Assembly (NCBI GenBank): GCA_050288105.1
Contig: JBNKDE010000001.1
Location: forward strand, 62,001 to 126,000
Origin: JACNJF01 sp050288105
GTDB lineage: Bacteria > Pseudomonadota > Gammaproteobacteria > GCA-001735895
Length of the DNA: 64,000 nucleotides
Reading direction: 5' to 3'
Positions 33,950-42,074 of this stretch are shown in pieces. The notes below the pieces were generated by a model that was not told the DNA's origin, searched no databases, and saw only the letters and a program-made list of their open reading frames with translations. The position numbers were made by a program, and so were the translations under genes. How positions within the stretch are numbered: position 1 is the stretch's first letter; each line of letters opens with the position of its first letter.

Positions 33950-34918
33950 ATGTCAACTGTAAATCGCCGATTTTGTATAGCTCCCATGATGGATTGTACA
34001 GATCGCCATGACCGCTATTTTTTAAGGCTATTTTCGCCGCATATGCTGATGTATAGCGAGATGGTGACTGCGCAGGCCATTATTCATGGTGACAGGGACT
34101 ACCTGTTAGGTTTTGACCCCGCAGAGCATCCTCTGGCAGTGCAGCTGGGGGGCTCTGATCTCGCACAGCTGGCACTGGCGGCCCAGATCTGTGAAAGCTA
34201 TGGTTATGATGAAATCAATCTGAACGTGGGTTGCCCCAGTGATCGGGTGAAATCGGGATTTTTTGGTGCCTGCCTGATGGCAGAACCGCAACGTGTTGCT
34301 GAATGTGTTGCGGCAATGAAGTCAGTTGTCCATATTCCTGTAACCGTCAAACACCGGACTGGTATCGATAATCAGGATTCATGGGATGAATTGATTCGAT
34401 TTATGCAAGTCCAGATAAATGCCGGCAGCGATGCCATGATTGTGCATGCGCGTAAAGCCTGGCTGCAGGGACTCAGTCCGCGTCAAAATCGCGATATTCC
34501 GCCACTTCAGTACGACTGGGTGTATCAGTTAAAGCAGGAGTTTCCAGCTACTGAAATTATTATCAATGGTGGTATTAACACACTCGACGAATGTGAGCAG
34601 CACTTAAGGCATGTTGATGGGGTCATGTTAGGGCGTGAGCCCTATGCCAACCCTTATATGCTGGCAGATCTGGATGCCAGGCTGTTCAATGATCCTCACC
34701 CAGTGCCTGATCGCTTTGAAATCCTGCAGAGATTCTATCCTTACCTGGAAACAAAAATGTCGCAGGGTATGCCCATTTCGAAGGTTGTGCGCCATATTAT
34801 TGGATTGTTCCATGCCCAGCCCAATGGTAAACAGTGGCGTCGTTATTTGAGTGATCACGCCTTCAAACGGGACGCGGGTATAGAGGTTATTCAGCAGGCT
34901 GCAGAGCTGGTTCGATAA
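33950..34918 (+). CDS. dusA: tRNA-dihydrouridine(20/20a) synthase DusA
   Basis: DusA reduces uridines 20/20a in the D-loop of tRNA using FMN and NADPH. The 322-residue protein has RFCIAPMMDCTDRHDRYFLR at the start, the catalytic Cys in INLNVGCPSDRV, KHRTGID, and MLGREPYANPYML. The family-specific VHARKAWLQGLSPRQNR loop identifies DusA among the Dus enzymes. The 3' end overlaps the convergent PAP2 gene by 32 bp. Confidence 0.95.
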   Translation: MSTVNRRFCIAPMMDCTDRHDRYFLRLFSPHMLMYSEMVTAQAIIHGDRDYLLGFDPAEHPLAVQLGGSDLAQLALAAQICESYGYDEINLNVGCPSDRVKSGFFGACLMAEPQRVAECVAAMKSVVHIPVTVKHRTGIDNQDSWDELIRFMQVQINAGSDAMIVHARKAWLQGLSPRQNRDIPPLQYDWVYQLKQEFPATEIIINGGINTLDECEQHLRHVDGVMLGREPYANPYMLADLDARLFNDPHPVPDRFEILQRFYPYLETKMSQGMPISKVVRHIIGLFHAQPNGKQWRRYLSDHAFKRDAGIEVIQQAAELVR

Positions 34919-35603
34919 GGTCATCAGCAGGCACAGATTGCGCTTTGAAAAACCAGTGATAAAGCAAAATCGAACAAAACCAGACGATCCAGCCAGAAAA
35001 TAAAACATCTGATAGAAAATGGGCACCCTGTACAATTCTTACTGATCCTATAACGGCGCCCGCCACGGCAGGTGCCAGTAACCATCGCCTGTTTGTGGCA
35101 AGCAGAGCCAGGCCAAAAAAATAAAATCCAACCGATGCATGTCCACTGACAAAGGATCGGCACTTTGAACAGCTAAAGCTGGGTGCAAACGGTGATTCAA
35201 AATTCTTATCCCCACCAAATTCAATCGTTTGGCGAGGCCTGGGTCTTTCCCAATGATCCTTGAAGAGGAGGTTTACCATGATGCCTGGTCCTAAAAGACA
35301 GAGGCTCAGTAGAAACACCAGGTTTTTTCTTTGGTTGAGCAAACGTTGGCTTTTGATAAACCAGCTGGCAACGATCAATGTCATCAGGGTAAGAAAGACT
35401 ATGGCTCCTGCTACATGGGTTAGCGCATACACTGTCTCGGTAACGATATGATTTTTCAGGAAAAAACTACCCTGAGCCGGGTCGTAAAAATTTCGACTAA
35501 ATATGAGGTCAAGTTTTGGCCAGATGAGGAAAACGGCACAGCAAGTAAGAAACCCGATCGTGTCGTAGCGTAATAAAGCTCGAAGAAGCCAATGACGATT
35601 CAT
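34887..35603 (-). CDS. PAP2-family membrane phosphatase
   Basis: The 238-residue integral membrane protein has the three phosphatase motifs: KDHWERPRP (K-x6-RP), FVSGHAS (SGH) and R-x5-H-x3-D in VRIVQGAHFLSDV. About six transmembrane helices are visible. Such lipid phosphatases act on undecaprenyl-PP, phosphatidylglycerol-P or lipid A 1-phosphate. It follows an EptA-like transferase gene on the same strand, which suggests lipid A or PE metabolism (LpxE/LpxT-like), but the substrate is inferred. It overlaps dusA tail to tail. Confidence 0.87.
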   Translation of the reverse strand: MNRHWLLRALLRYDTIGFLTCCAVFLIWPKLDLIFSRNFYDPAQGSFFLKNHIVTETVYALTHVAGAIVFLTLMTLIVASWFIKSQRLLNQRKNLVFLLSLCLLGPGIMVNLLFKDHWERPRPRQTIEFGGDKNFESPFAPSFSCSKCRSFVSGHASVGFYFFGLALLATNRRWLLAPAVAGAVIGSVRIVQGAHFLSDVLFSGWIVWFCSILLYHWFFKAQSVPADDLIEPALQPAE

Positions 35604-35721
35604 ATTGATTCACCCTAGTGTTGAATTAGCGCCTATCCTGGACCCCGAATAGATTTTTTATTGGGCCTGAATGTTATTATTGATTTTTAAAATTAATTTC
35701 AGGTTACAGAATAGACCATAT

Positions 35722-37260
35722 TTATAATTGTTTTTGAATAAAAACCCTTTTTGTATTGAGGATTTCTGTCTGAATGGAAAACAGGGACAGGATTGTGTCA
35801 AAAACATCCTGCTGCCGGTATTCCTCGCGCCTGCTGACTGAAATGGGTATTGTAGACTTTACAATCAACGGGACTTCGGCCTGCTCGGGCGGTAAAGATA
35901 TCCCGGGAGGCATGCCATGAAAGATGCGTCCATTTTCCATTAACGATTCCCCATGATCAGACAAATAAATGAAAACATAGGGTACACCCGAGTTATCCAG
36001 TGTCTCGATCGTCTTGCCCAGCACATAGTCTACATAGAGAATGGTGTTGTCATAAGAATTGTAGAGCTGTTCCCTGGAACATTGATTCATCACATCAGGA
36101 TCGAGGCACTGAGGATTAAATTGCTGGAACTCAGGCGGGTATCTGTCGGTATATTTAGGCCCATGGCTACCACCGCCAGCATGTAAAATGATGAAACGAT
36201 AACCCGATTTATAACTGCGCAAATTACTGGCTAACAGGGGAATGACGTCTTCATCGTAACAGTGACCATCATGTCCACAGTCGCTCACCTTGATTTCTCC
36301 CACTGAGTCACAGTTATCGTAAAGAGTAAAGTTGACGTAGCAGGCGGTGTCTATGCCCAGTTTTGAGGTGATAGCAGGCAGCTTAATGTCATCTTTTTCG
36401 AGAATTTGAGGCAGGGCTAGTAGCGTAGTGCCTATCTTTGCCTTCCCTGTCAACAGATGCAGGTCATTATATTGTGACAGGACAGGGTTGGTGTTTCTCT
36501 CATACCCATACAGGCTGAAATTTTTCTTGCGCGATGACTCTCCAATAACGAGCACCACAACCAGATCCTCCTGCTTGGTCACCTGCCCGGTAATAACCAC
36601 TGGCTGCCGATTTTCACGATAACTGGCTTGAATGGAACGTTGTGCAACGCTTGCAAGGCTGCGTATGATATTCACAGGGACTAACATGTGAATGATATAT
36701 TTATTCGACAGGTTTGCTGCCCGGTGGATACTATTGTATTTAAGGTAAATCATTCCTAACCCGATACCCAGAGACAGTATAAATACCAGCAGTGACGAGC
36801 CCAGATACCTGAGAGGACTTTTAAAGCTGATATCAGTTTTAAAGACGAAAAGGACGGGGAGCAAGATCAGAAAAAACGCATAAGGTAGCATCTGTATGGA
36901 CAGGAAACCGCCTGCTTCGGTGGGGTCGGTATTTAGCGTATTCATGACCATAGTACGGTCTATTGCAACATCATACTTAGCGATAAAGTAGGTAGCGGCA
37001 GCGCTGCTTATAATAAAAAAAATGGCTACCGGCTTTATCGTCCAGCGATGCGCAAGCAGTATAAAAACAGCGATGAAAAGGCATAAGCCAAAGACCAGGA
37101 ATGCACTCAGACCCGCGTAATCCAGGCCACCTCCCATGGGGAACCATTTGGAGATTTTTTCCAGTACCAGGGCATTGCAGATGACAAAGAGTAAGGTGGT
37201 AAATATCAGGGAAAAAGAAAGATGCGACAGGTTGAGTCGTTTTGTCCTACTACTGTTCAT
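35722..37260 (-). CDS. EptA-like lipid A phosphoethanolamine transferase
   Basis: The 512-residue protein has five N-terminal transmembrane helices (to about 165) and a periplasmic alkaline-phosphatase-type domain. That domain contains VIGESSRKKNFSLYGYERN (nucleophile loop), CGHDGHCYDE, ILHAGGGSHGPKYTDRYP and YLSDHGESL. Many homologues have Thr at the nucleophile position, where Ser seems to stand here. These enzymes add phosphoethanolamine to lipid A and in several species are controlled by PmrA or related regulators. No PmrA-like box is seen in front; a sigma-70 promoter with an inverted repeat is. Confidence 0.87.
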   Translation of the reverse strand: MNSSRTKRLNLSHLSFSLIFTTLLFVICNALVLEKISKWFPMGGGLDYAGLSAFLVFGLCLFIAVFILLAHRWTIKPVAIFFIISSAAATYFIAKYDVAIDRTMVMNTLNTDPTEAGGFLSIQMLPYAFFLILLPVLFVFKTDISFKSPLRYLGSSLLVFILSLGIGLGMIYLKYNSIHRAANLSNKYIIHMLVPVNIIRSLASVAQRSIQASYRENRQPVVITGQVTKQEDLVVVLVIGESSRKKNFSLYGYERNTNPVLSQYNDLHLLTGKAKIGTTLLALPQILEKDDIKLPAITSKLGIDTACYVNFTLYDNCDSVGEIKVSDCGHDGHCYDEDVIPLLASNLRSYKSGYRFIILHAGGGSHGPKYTDRYPPEFQQFNPQCLDPDVMNQCSREQLYNSYDNTILYVDYVLGKTIETLDNSGVPYVFIYLSDHGESLMENGRIFHGMPPGISLPPEQAEVPLIVKSTIPISVSRREEYRQQDVFDTILSLFSIQTEILNTKRVFIQKQL

Positions 37261-37383
37261 AAAATACCAGAAGTCGCCATAGTGTATTCAGTAGCCAGTG
37301 AGGCAACCGAGCAAAGCCGTAAACTTTTTAGCAGTGAGCCTGTGCCGCGGTGCTTTAAATGGGCCAGTTAAACGCCAGAGTCG

Positions 37384-37416
37384 GCGGATTATAGGTAGCT
37401 AATCCGCTCATGACAA
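37384..37416 (-). promoter_or_regulatory. Near-consensus sigma-70 promoter with overlapping inverted repeat, ahead of eptA-like gene
   Basis: On the - strand, TTGTCA (37416-37411), 17 bp, TATAAT (37393-37388), with 5 of 6 and 6 of 6 matches. An 8-bp inverted repeat, GCGGATTA (37384-37391) and TAATCCGC (37400-37407), covers the -10 and part of the spacer, as a repressor operator would. The leader to the eptA-like start would be about 120 nt. Nothing else is seen in this 193-bp gap. Confidence 0.65.
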
Positions 37417-37453
37417 GTAACGAAATAGTTACAGTCTTTGAGAGTAAACAGCT

Positions 37454-38173
37454 TCAGGTCAGCAGGTCTGCGACTTTCATCTGTTGCCGGGTCAGGGGGC
37501 CGTAGGGTTCATCGCGCGTTTTATCGTGTACATGCATACGGTAATTGACAAAAGACGCCTCATCCTCAAAGTGAAGAAAAGGGTTGCCTTGCAGCTGTTC
37601 AGCCATACTGCTGGTTACTTTTTCAGCATAGTTATGGCCTGGGTGTATGGTCATATCATCGGCCAGGCGTTGTTTCATGTCCTTCAGGGTATTGAACATC
37701 TGTTGTGGGTCGCCACCATGCAGGTCGCATCGTCCACATCCGTATATAAACAGGGTATCGCCAGTGATGAGTTCATTGTCGACCTGATAGCACGCTGAAC
37801 CGGGAGTGTGGCCAGGGGTATGCAACATGCTGATTTCTGTTTTACCGAGATTGATGCGGTCGCCACCATGATGCAGGCAGGGTTTGTCCAGCTGTTGACT
37901 CCAGAATTCGTATTCAGGCTTTAACAGGTGTACCTGCGCATCGGCGTGATCCAGTAAGGCACTGATACCGTTGATATGGTCATGGTGGCTATGCGTGAGT
38001 AAAATATCGGTTATCTGTAGCCCGAGTTCAGACGCCCTTGCAGTAATAGCGGGCACATCCCATGCGGGATCTACCACTGCTGCCTGACATGTTGCGGTAT
38101 CCTCGATCAGATAGATGAAGTTCTCCATTGGACCCAGTTCCAGTGCGTGTATACGGGTTTTAAGCTGTGTCAT
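37454..38173 (-). CDS. Metallo-beta-lactamase-fold hydrolase (GloB/YcbL-like)
   Basis: The product is 239 residues from the ATG at 38173, with GAGGGG as ribosome binding site; a longer frame to 38239 has no such support. It contains the metal-binding THSHHDHINGI motif, HTPGHTPGSACY, GDTLFIYGCGRCDLHGG and a C-terminal HPGHNYAEK. The last two motifs are typical of glyoxalase II-like or persulfide dioxygenase-type enzymes. I infer a thioester or persulfide hydrolase/dioxygenase; the exact reaction is open. It is divergent from the flavoprotein reductase gene. Confidence 0.83.
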   Translation of the reverse strand: MTQLKTRIHALELGPMENFIYLIEDTATCQAAVVDPAWDVPAITARASELGLQITDILLTHSHHDHINGISALLDHADAQVHLLKPEYEFWSQQLDKPCLHHGGDRINLGKTEISMLHTPGHTPGSACYQVDNELITGDTLFIYGCGRCDLHGGDPQQMFNTLKDMKQRLADDMTIHPGHNYAEKVTSSMAEQLQGNPFLHFEDEASFVNYRMHVHDKTRDEPYGPLTRQQMKVADLLT

Positions 38174-38244
38174 GATCCCCTCGGTACTTTTGATTAAGAT
38201 CTTGGTATTATACGGTTTTTTTCGGCATTTAAGGCGCAATCAAT

Positions 38245-39660
38245 ATGGAAAAATCAGTCGATGTAGCGATTATAGGCGCGGGTACCTCCGGCCTTAACGC
38301 CATGTCCCAGGCAAACAAGGCAGGTAAGTCATTCATCCTGATCAATGGTGGACACTGGGGGACTACCTGCGCACGCGTTGGCTGTATGCCGTCCAAAGCA
38401 TTCATTCAGGTCGCTGAGGATTATCATCGTCGTGAAATTTTTGAGCGCCATGGAATAGAGGGTGAAGACCAGATCAGTCTGGATATCCCCGAAGGTATGG
38501 AACACGTGCGTGATATGCGTGATATTTTTGTGGATCGCGTACTGGGTTCGAGTACTGATGAGTTGCCTGAAGATCAGAAAATGGAAGGCTATGCTCGTTT
38601 TATCGAATCCGAAGCCATCCAGGTCAACGATACGGTGATTCGCGCAAAAAGTTTTGTTATTGCCACGGGTACAAGCCCTGTTGTTCCAGCGTCCTGGAAG
38701 CAGTATGGTGATCGAATTATCACCACAGATGAAATTTTTGAACAGGAAGATTTTCCTGCGAGTATGGCTGTTATCGGTTTGGGTGTGATCGGTCTTGAGC
38801 TAGGGCAGGCGCTAGCCAGGAAAGGAGTCAAAGTCACAGGTATAGAAGGCACTGATCGAATCGCCGGCCTGACCGATGAAGTGGCGAACAACGTACTGCT
38901 TGACCTGATGCGCAAGGAAATGGATATCTGGTTAGGAGCGCAGGCCCGCATATCAGAAAGCGGAGAAAAACTGCTGGTTACAGCGGGTGAGCAAAGTGTT
39001 GAAGTGGATAAGGTGTTGGTGGCGATTGGTCGCAAGCCTAATCTGGAGAATCTGGGTCTGGAAAAACTGGATCTCGCACTGGATGATGAGGGCATGCCGG
39101 TATTTAATCCCAATACCATGCAATTAGGTGATTTGCCGATCTACCTGGCGGGCGATGTCAATGGCAGCAGGCAACTCCTGCATGAGGCCGGTGATGAAGG
39201 TAAGATTGCCGGCTACAATGCAGCGCATAGATCCGCTACAGCATTTAAACGTAAAACCCATCTGGGCATTACGTTTTGTGATCCCAATGTTGCCACGGTG
39301 GGTAAAACTTGGGCTGAGCTTGAAAATAATCCGGATGTTGTGGTGGGCGAAATGCGCATGGGCCCGGTGGGGCGCGCGCTGATTCTGGGTAAGAACAAGG
39401 GCATCATGCGTGTCTATGTCGACAGACATAGTGCTGCTATTCTGGGTGCTACGCTGGTTTCTACCAGGGGTGAAAACGTAGCGCATCTTCTAGCCTGGGC
39501 GATACAGCTTGGGTTAACCGTGTATGATGTGCTGCAGTTACCTTTTTACCATCCGGTTATTGAAGAGGCATTACAGGCCTGTTTTTATGATGTGCTGAAA
39601 AAACTGGATATTAAATCCAACGCGAAGATTTTAGAATTAGGAGAGATCACCAGTGAATGA
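38245..39660 (+). CDS. Dihydrolipoyl dehydrogenase-like flavoprotein disulfide reductase
   Basis: The 471-residue protein has the FAD-binding IIGAGTSGLNAMSQANKAG and the redox-active pair CARVGCMPSK. A NAD-binding IGLGVIGLELGQAL, a second FAD motif (LPIYLAGDVNG) and a C-terminal active site base HPVIEEALQ are also present. It has all parts of a working Lpd, but no E1/E2 dehydrogenase genes lie nearby, so its partner may differ. It overlaps the next small gene by 8 bp. Confidence 0.85.
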   Translation: MEKSVDVAIIGAGTSGLNAMSQANKAGKSFILINGGHWGTTCARVGCMPSKAFIQVAEDYHRREIFERHGIEGEDQISLDIPEGMEHVRDMRDIFVDRVLGSSTDELPEDQKMEGYARFIESEAIQVNDTVIRAKSFVIATGTSPVVPASWKQYGDRIITTDEIFEQEDFPASMAVIGLGVIGLELGQALARKGVKVTGIEGTDRIAGLTDEVANNVLLDLMRKEMDIWLGAQARISESGEKLLVTAGEQSVEVDKVLVAIGRKPNLENLGLEKLDLALDDEGMPVFNPNTMQLGDLPIYLAGDVNGSRQLLHEAGDEGKIAGYNAAHRSATAFKRKTHLGITFCDPNVATVGKTWAELENNPDVVVGEMRMGPVGRALILGKNKGIMRVYVDRHSAAILGATLVSTRGENVAHLLAWAIQLGLTVYDVLQLPFYHPVIEEALQACFYDVLKKLDIKSNAKILELGEITSE

Positions 39661-39949
39661 TGAAAACCAGAACCAGGCACAGGATGAAAAAAAAATGGAA
39701 AAACGTATCATGGTGATGATGCGTCAGGTACTCGCTGCAGTCGCTCGCGATACCGTACCCCCTCCCGGTATGAAGCACCCTTTAAGCGATAGTACGATAC
39801 AGGGGATTCGAGACTGCCTGTCCGTGATATCTGCGCGCGAACATGAGTTAAATATTGATCTGGATGAAGAAAGTCAGCAGCGACCCCGCTACATTGATGA
39901 AGCACGAAGCAGTAAGGTCGTTTCTCTCGATTCCATCACCAAGAAATAA
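39653..39949 (+). CDS. Conserved-type hypothetical protein, 98 residues
   Basis: It begins with GTG at 39653, inside the end of the flavoprotein gene, and ends 121 bp before argG. It has a hydrophilic N-terminus (EDKK-type), a helix MVMMRQVLAAVARDTVPP, then PGMKHPLSDSTIQGIRDCLS and a charged tail. I recognise no domain. There is no signal peptide or membrane helix. Overlap suggests joint translation with the reductase. Confidence 0.7.
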   Translation: MNDENQNQAQDEKKMEKRIMVMMRQVLAAVARDTVPPPGMKHPLSDSTIQGIRDCLSVISAREHELNIDLDEESQQRPRYIDEARSSKVVSLDSITKK

Positions 39950-40070
39950 TATCGGCTACTGTCCCCCTGGTTTATTATTCGCAGCTTACGTTGGTGCTGG
40001 TGGGGCTGGTATGCGACCAGGGTATAGTTTTTAACAATTAATTAATCAATCAATTTATTGAGTCATAGCA

Positions 40071-41288
40071 ATGAGTAAACAATCGGTAAAAAAAGTAGTA
40101 CTGGCCTATTCTGGCGGCCTGGATACCTCGGTGATCCTGAAGTGGCTGGAAGATGAATATAATTGTGAGGTCGTTACCTTTACCGCTGATATCGGTCAGG
40201 GCGAAGAGGTCGAACCGGCGCGCGAAAAAGCACGACAGTACGGCATCAAGGAAATCTATATTGAAGACCTGCGTGAAGAATTTGTGCGCGATTATGTGTT
40301 CCCCATGTTTCGCGCAAACACGATTTACGAAGGCGAGTATCTACTGGGGACTTCGATAGCGCGACCTTTGATTGCGAAACGTCTGGTTGAAATTGCGCGT
40401 GAAACCGGAGCCGATGCGATCTCTCATGGGGCTACTGGCAAGGGTAATGATCAGGTGCGCTTTGAACTGGGGGCCTATGCACTCAATCCAGATATTAAGG
40501 TCATTGCGCCCTGGCGCGAATGGGATCTGACCTCGCGTGCTACGCTGATGGCCTATGCTGAAAAAGCGGGTATCCAGATCGAACAGAAGCGTGGAACAAA
40601 ATCGCCTTACTCAATGGATGCGAACCTGCTGCATATCTCCTACGAAGGAGACATTCTGGAAGACCCCTGGAGTGAAGCCGAAGATGATATGTGGCGTTGG
40701 AGTGTCTCACCAGAAGCGGCTCCAGATCAGGCAACCTATATTGAACTGACCTTTGAAAAAGGGGACGTAGTTGCGATAAATGGAGAAGCGATGTCACCAG
40801 CTACGGTACTGGCAACGTTGAACAAGGTGGGTGGTGAAAATGGCATAGGGCGCTCTGATATCGTGGAGAATCGCTATGTCGGCATGAAATCTCGTGGCTG
40901 CTATGAAACACCTGGGGGCACCATCCTGTTAAAAGCGCACCGCGCAATGGAATCATTGACGCTGGATCGTGAGGTAGCGCATTTGAAAGATGAGTTAATG
41001 CCACGTTATGCCTCGCTGATTTACAACGGTTACTGGTGGAGTCCCGAGCGTAAGATGATGCAGCAGATGATCGATGCGTCGCAGGTGACCGTTAATGGCG
41101 ATGTACGTCTAAAACTGTACAAAGGTAATGTGATTGTTGCCGGGCGGCAGTCAGCTACTGATAGCCTGTTTGATGAATCCATTGCTACTTTTGAAGATGA
41201 TGCAGGTGCATACAATCAGAAAGATGCGGAAGGTTTTATTAAGCTGAATGCGCTGCGTTTACGCATTGCGGGCAATCGTAAAAAATGA
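40071..41288 (+). CDS. argG: Argininosuccinate synthase ArgG
   Basis: ArgG condenses citrulline and aspartate with ATP. The 405-residue protein has the N-type ATP pyrophosphatase loop AYSGGLDTSVIL, SHGATGKGNDQVRFE, and the synthase signature region PYSMDANLLHISYEG. The upstream 121 bp contain AT-rich repeats (TCAATTTATTGA) and a long stem, but no clear ArgR box. A lipoprotein gene overlaps its end by four bases. Confidence 0.98.
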   Translation: MSKQSVKKVVLAYSGGLDTSVILKWLEDEYNCEVVTFTADIGQGEEVEPAREKARQYGIKEIYIEDLREEFVRDYVFPMFRANTIYEGEYLLGTSIARPLIAKRLVEIARETGADAISHGATGKGNDQVRFELGAYALNPDIKVIAPWREWDLTSRATLMAYAEKAGIQIEQKRGTKSPYSMDANLLHISYEGDILEDPWSEAEDDMWRWSVSPEAAPDQATYIELTFEKGDVVAINGEAMSPATVLATLNKVGGENGIGRSDIVENRYVGMKSRGCYETPGGTILLKAHRAMESLTLDREVAHLKDELMPRYASLIYNGYWWSPERKMMQQMIDASQVTVNGDVRLKLYKGNVIVAGRQSATDSLFDESIATFEDDAGAYNQKDAEGFIKLNALRLRIAGNRKK

Positions 41289-41731
41289 AGATAGCGCAAT
41301 TCAGAAAAGGATTTCTGATTCTGCTGCTGTTACTGCTGGGTGCTTGCGAAAGTGAGAAAATGCAGCAAACCGAATTCAGTATACAGCAGAATTATTTTAT
41401 ACAGTCGATTGAGCTGGTTGAATCCGCGGGTCTTGTTTTGCAAAACCCCGCTTTAACCAAAAACGATGTCGCGCAGGCGATCGATAAGATGGATGAGGGT
41501 TTACGCCAGGCATTTCAGGTGGAGCGCAAATTTTTGCGCAAGCTGGATTTACGCTTACCCAAATTCTATAACGAATTGTTTATTCCAGGGGTAGAACAGT
41601 ATCGCCTGGGTATGGAAACCGGCAACCGAGAACAGCAGCTGGAAGGTTTGCAGCTGTTAAATCGCTGGGGACAGTTCTGGATACAGGAAAAATCCAATAT
41701 TCAGCAGAAGCTGGTCAGTCTGAATGTCTGA
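41285..41731 (+). CDS. Putative lipoprotein of unknown function
   Basis: The 148-residue protein starts with MKIAQFRKGFLILLLLLLGAC, a signal sequence with lipobox LLGAC. The mature part is helical (SIELVESAGLVLQNPALTKN, DKMDEGLRQAFQVERKFLRK) without known domain. The Asp or Ser at +2 does not decide membrane sorting. It is translationally coupled to argG and to a ferredoxin-like gene, but a metabolic link is not obvious. Confidence 0.8.
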   Translation: MKIAQFRKGFLILLLLLLGACESEKMQQTEFSIQQNYFIQSIELVESAGLVLQNPALTKNDVAQAIDKMDEGLRQAFQVERKFLRKLDLRLPKFYNELFIPGVEQYRLGMETGNREQQLEGLQLLNRWGQFWIQEKSNIQQKLVSLNV

Positions 41732-41999
41732 AACGCGCCTGGTGGTGTGTGTTAATGAACGAATGGGTATAGATAAAAAATCCTGTGCTGCCAGTGGTAG
41801 TCGTACCCTGATTCCGTTGATAAAGCAACGATTAGCAGAGTCAGCACTTGATTTTGAAGTGGTAGAGCAGGTTTGCCTGGGGCGTTGCGAGCAGGGAATT
41901 GCGATGCGTATTGCACCCGGTGGACCTTTCTTTACTTCAGTAACCCGGCAAGATATTGACGCTATTATTCATGCGTTAAAGCATTTTAAATCGGTCTGA
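41724..41999 (+). CDS. Thioredoxin-like [2Fe-2S] ferredoxin-type protein
   Basis: The 91-residue protein has four cysteines arranged as C-x(n)-C ... C-x3-C (VVCVNERMGIDKKSCAASGS and VCLGRCEQGI). This is the pattern of thioredoxin-fold [2Fe-2S] proteins such as the NuoE C-domain. It probably binds a 2Fe-2S cluster in the cytoplasm; its electron partner is unknown. It overlaps the lipoprotein gene by 8 bp. Confidence 0.72.
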   Translation: MSETRLVVCVNERMGIDKKSCAASGSRTLIPLIKQRLAESALDFEVVEQVCLGRCEQGIAMRIAPGGPFFTSVTRQDIDAIIHALKHFKSV

Positions 42000-42074
42000 A
42001 TAGTTTATTGGGGTAGAGCGAAACAAGGTTTTTGTGAACCCTGTTCAATCGAGTTAACAGGTCCAGATGGTTAC

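Noticed and set aside
37350..37375. TTTAA-type repeats ahead of the eptA-like gene as a PhoP/PmrA box
   Set aside because: Spacing is 13 bp rather than 11 and the half-sites are poor; a good sigma-70 promoter lies elsewhere.
39964..40022. Long stem (CCCTGG/CCAGGG) ahead of argG as terminator or ArgR operator
   Set aside because: The loop is about 45 bases, the T-run is displaced, and no clear pair of ARG boxes is visible.
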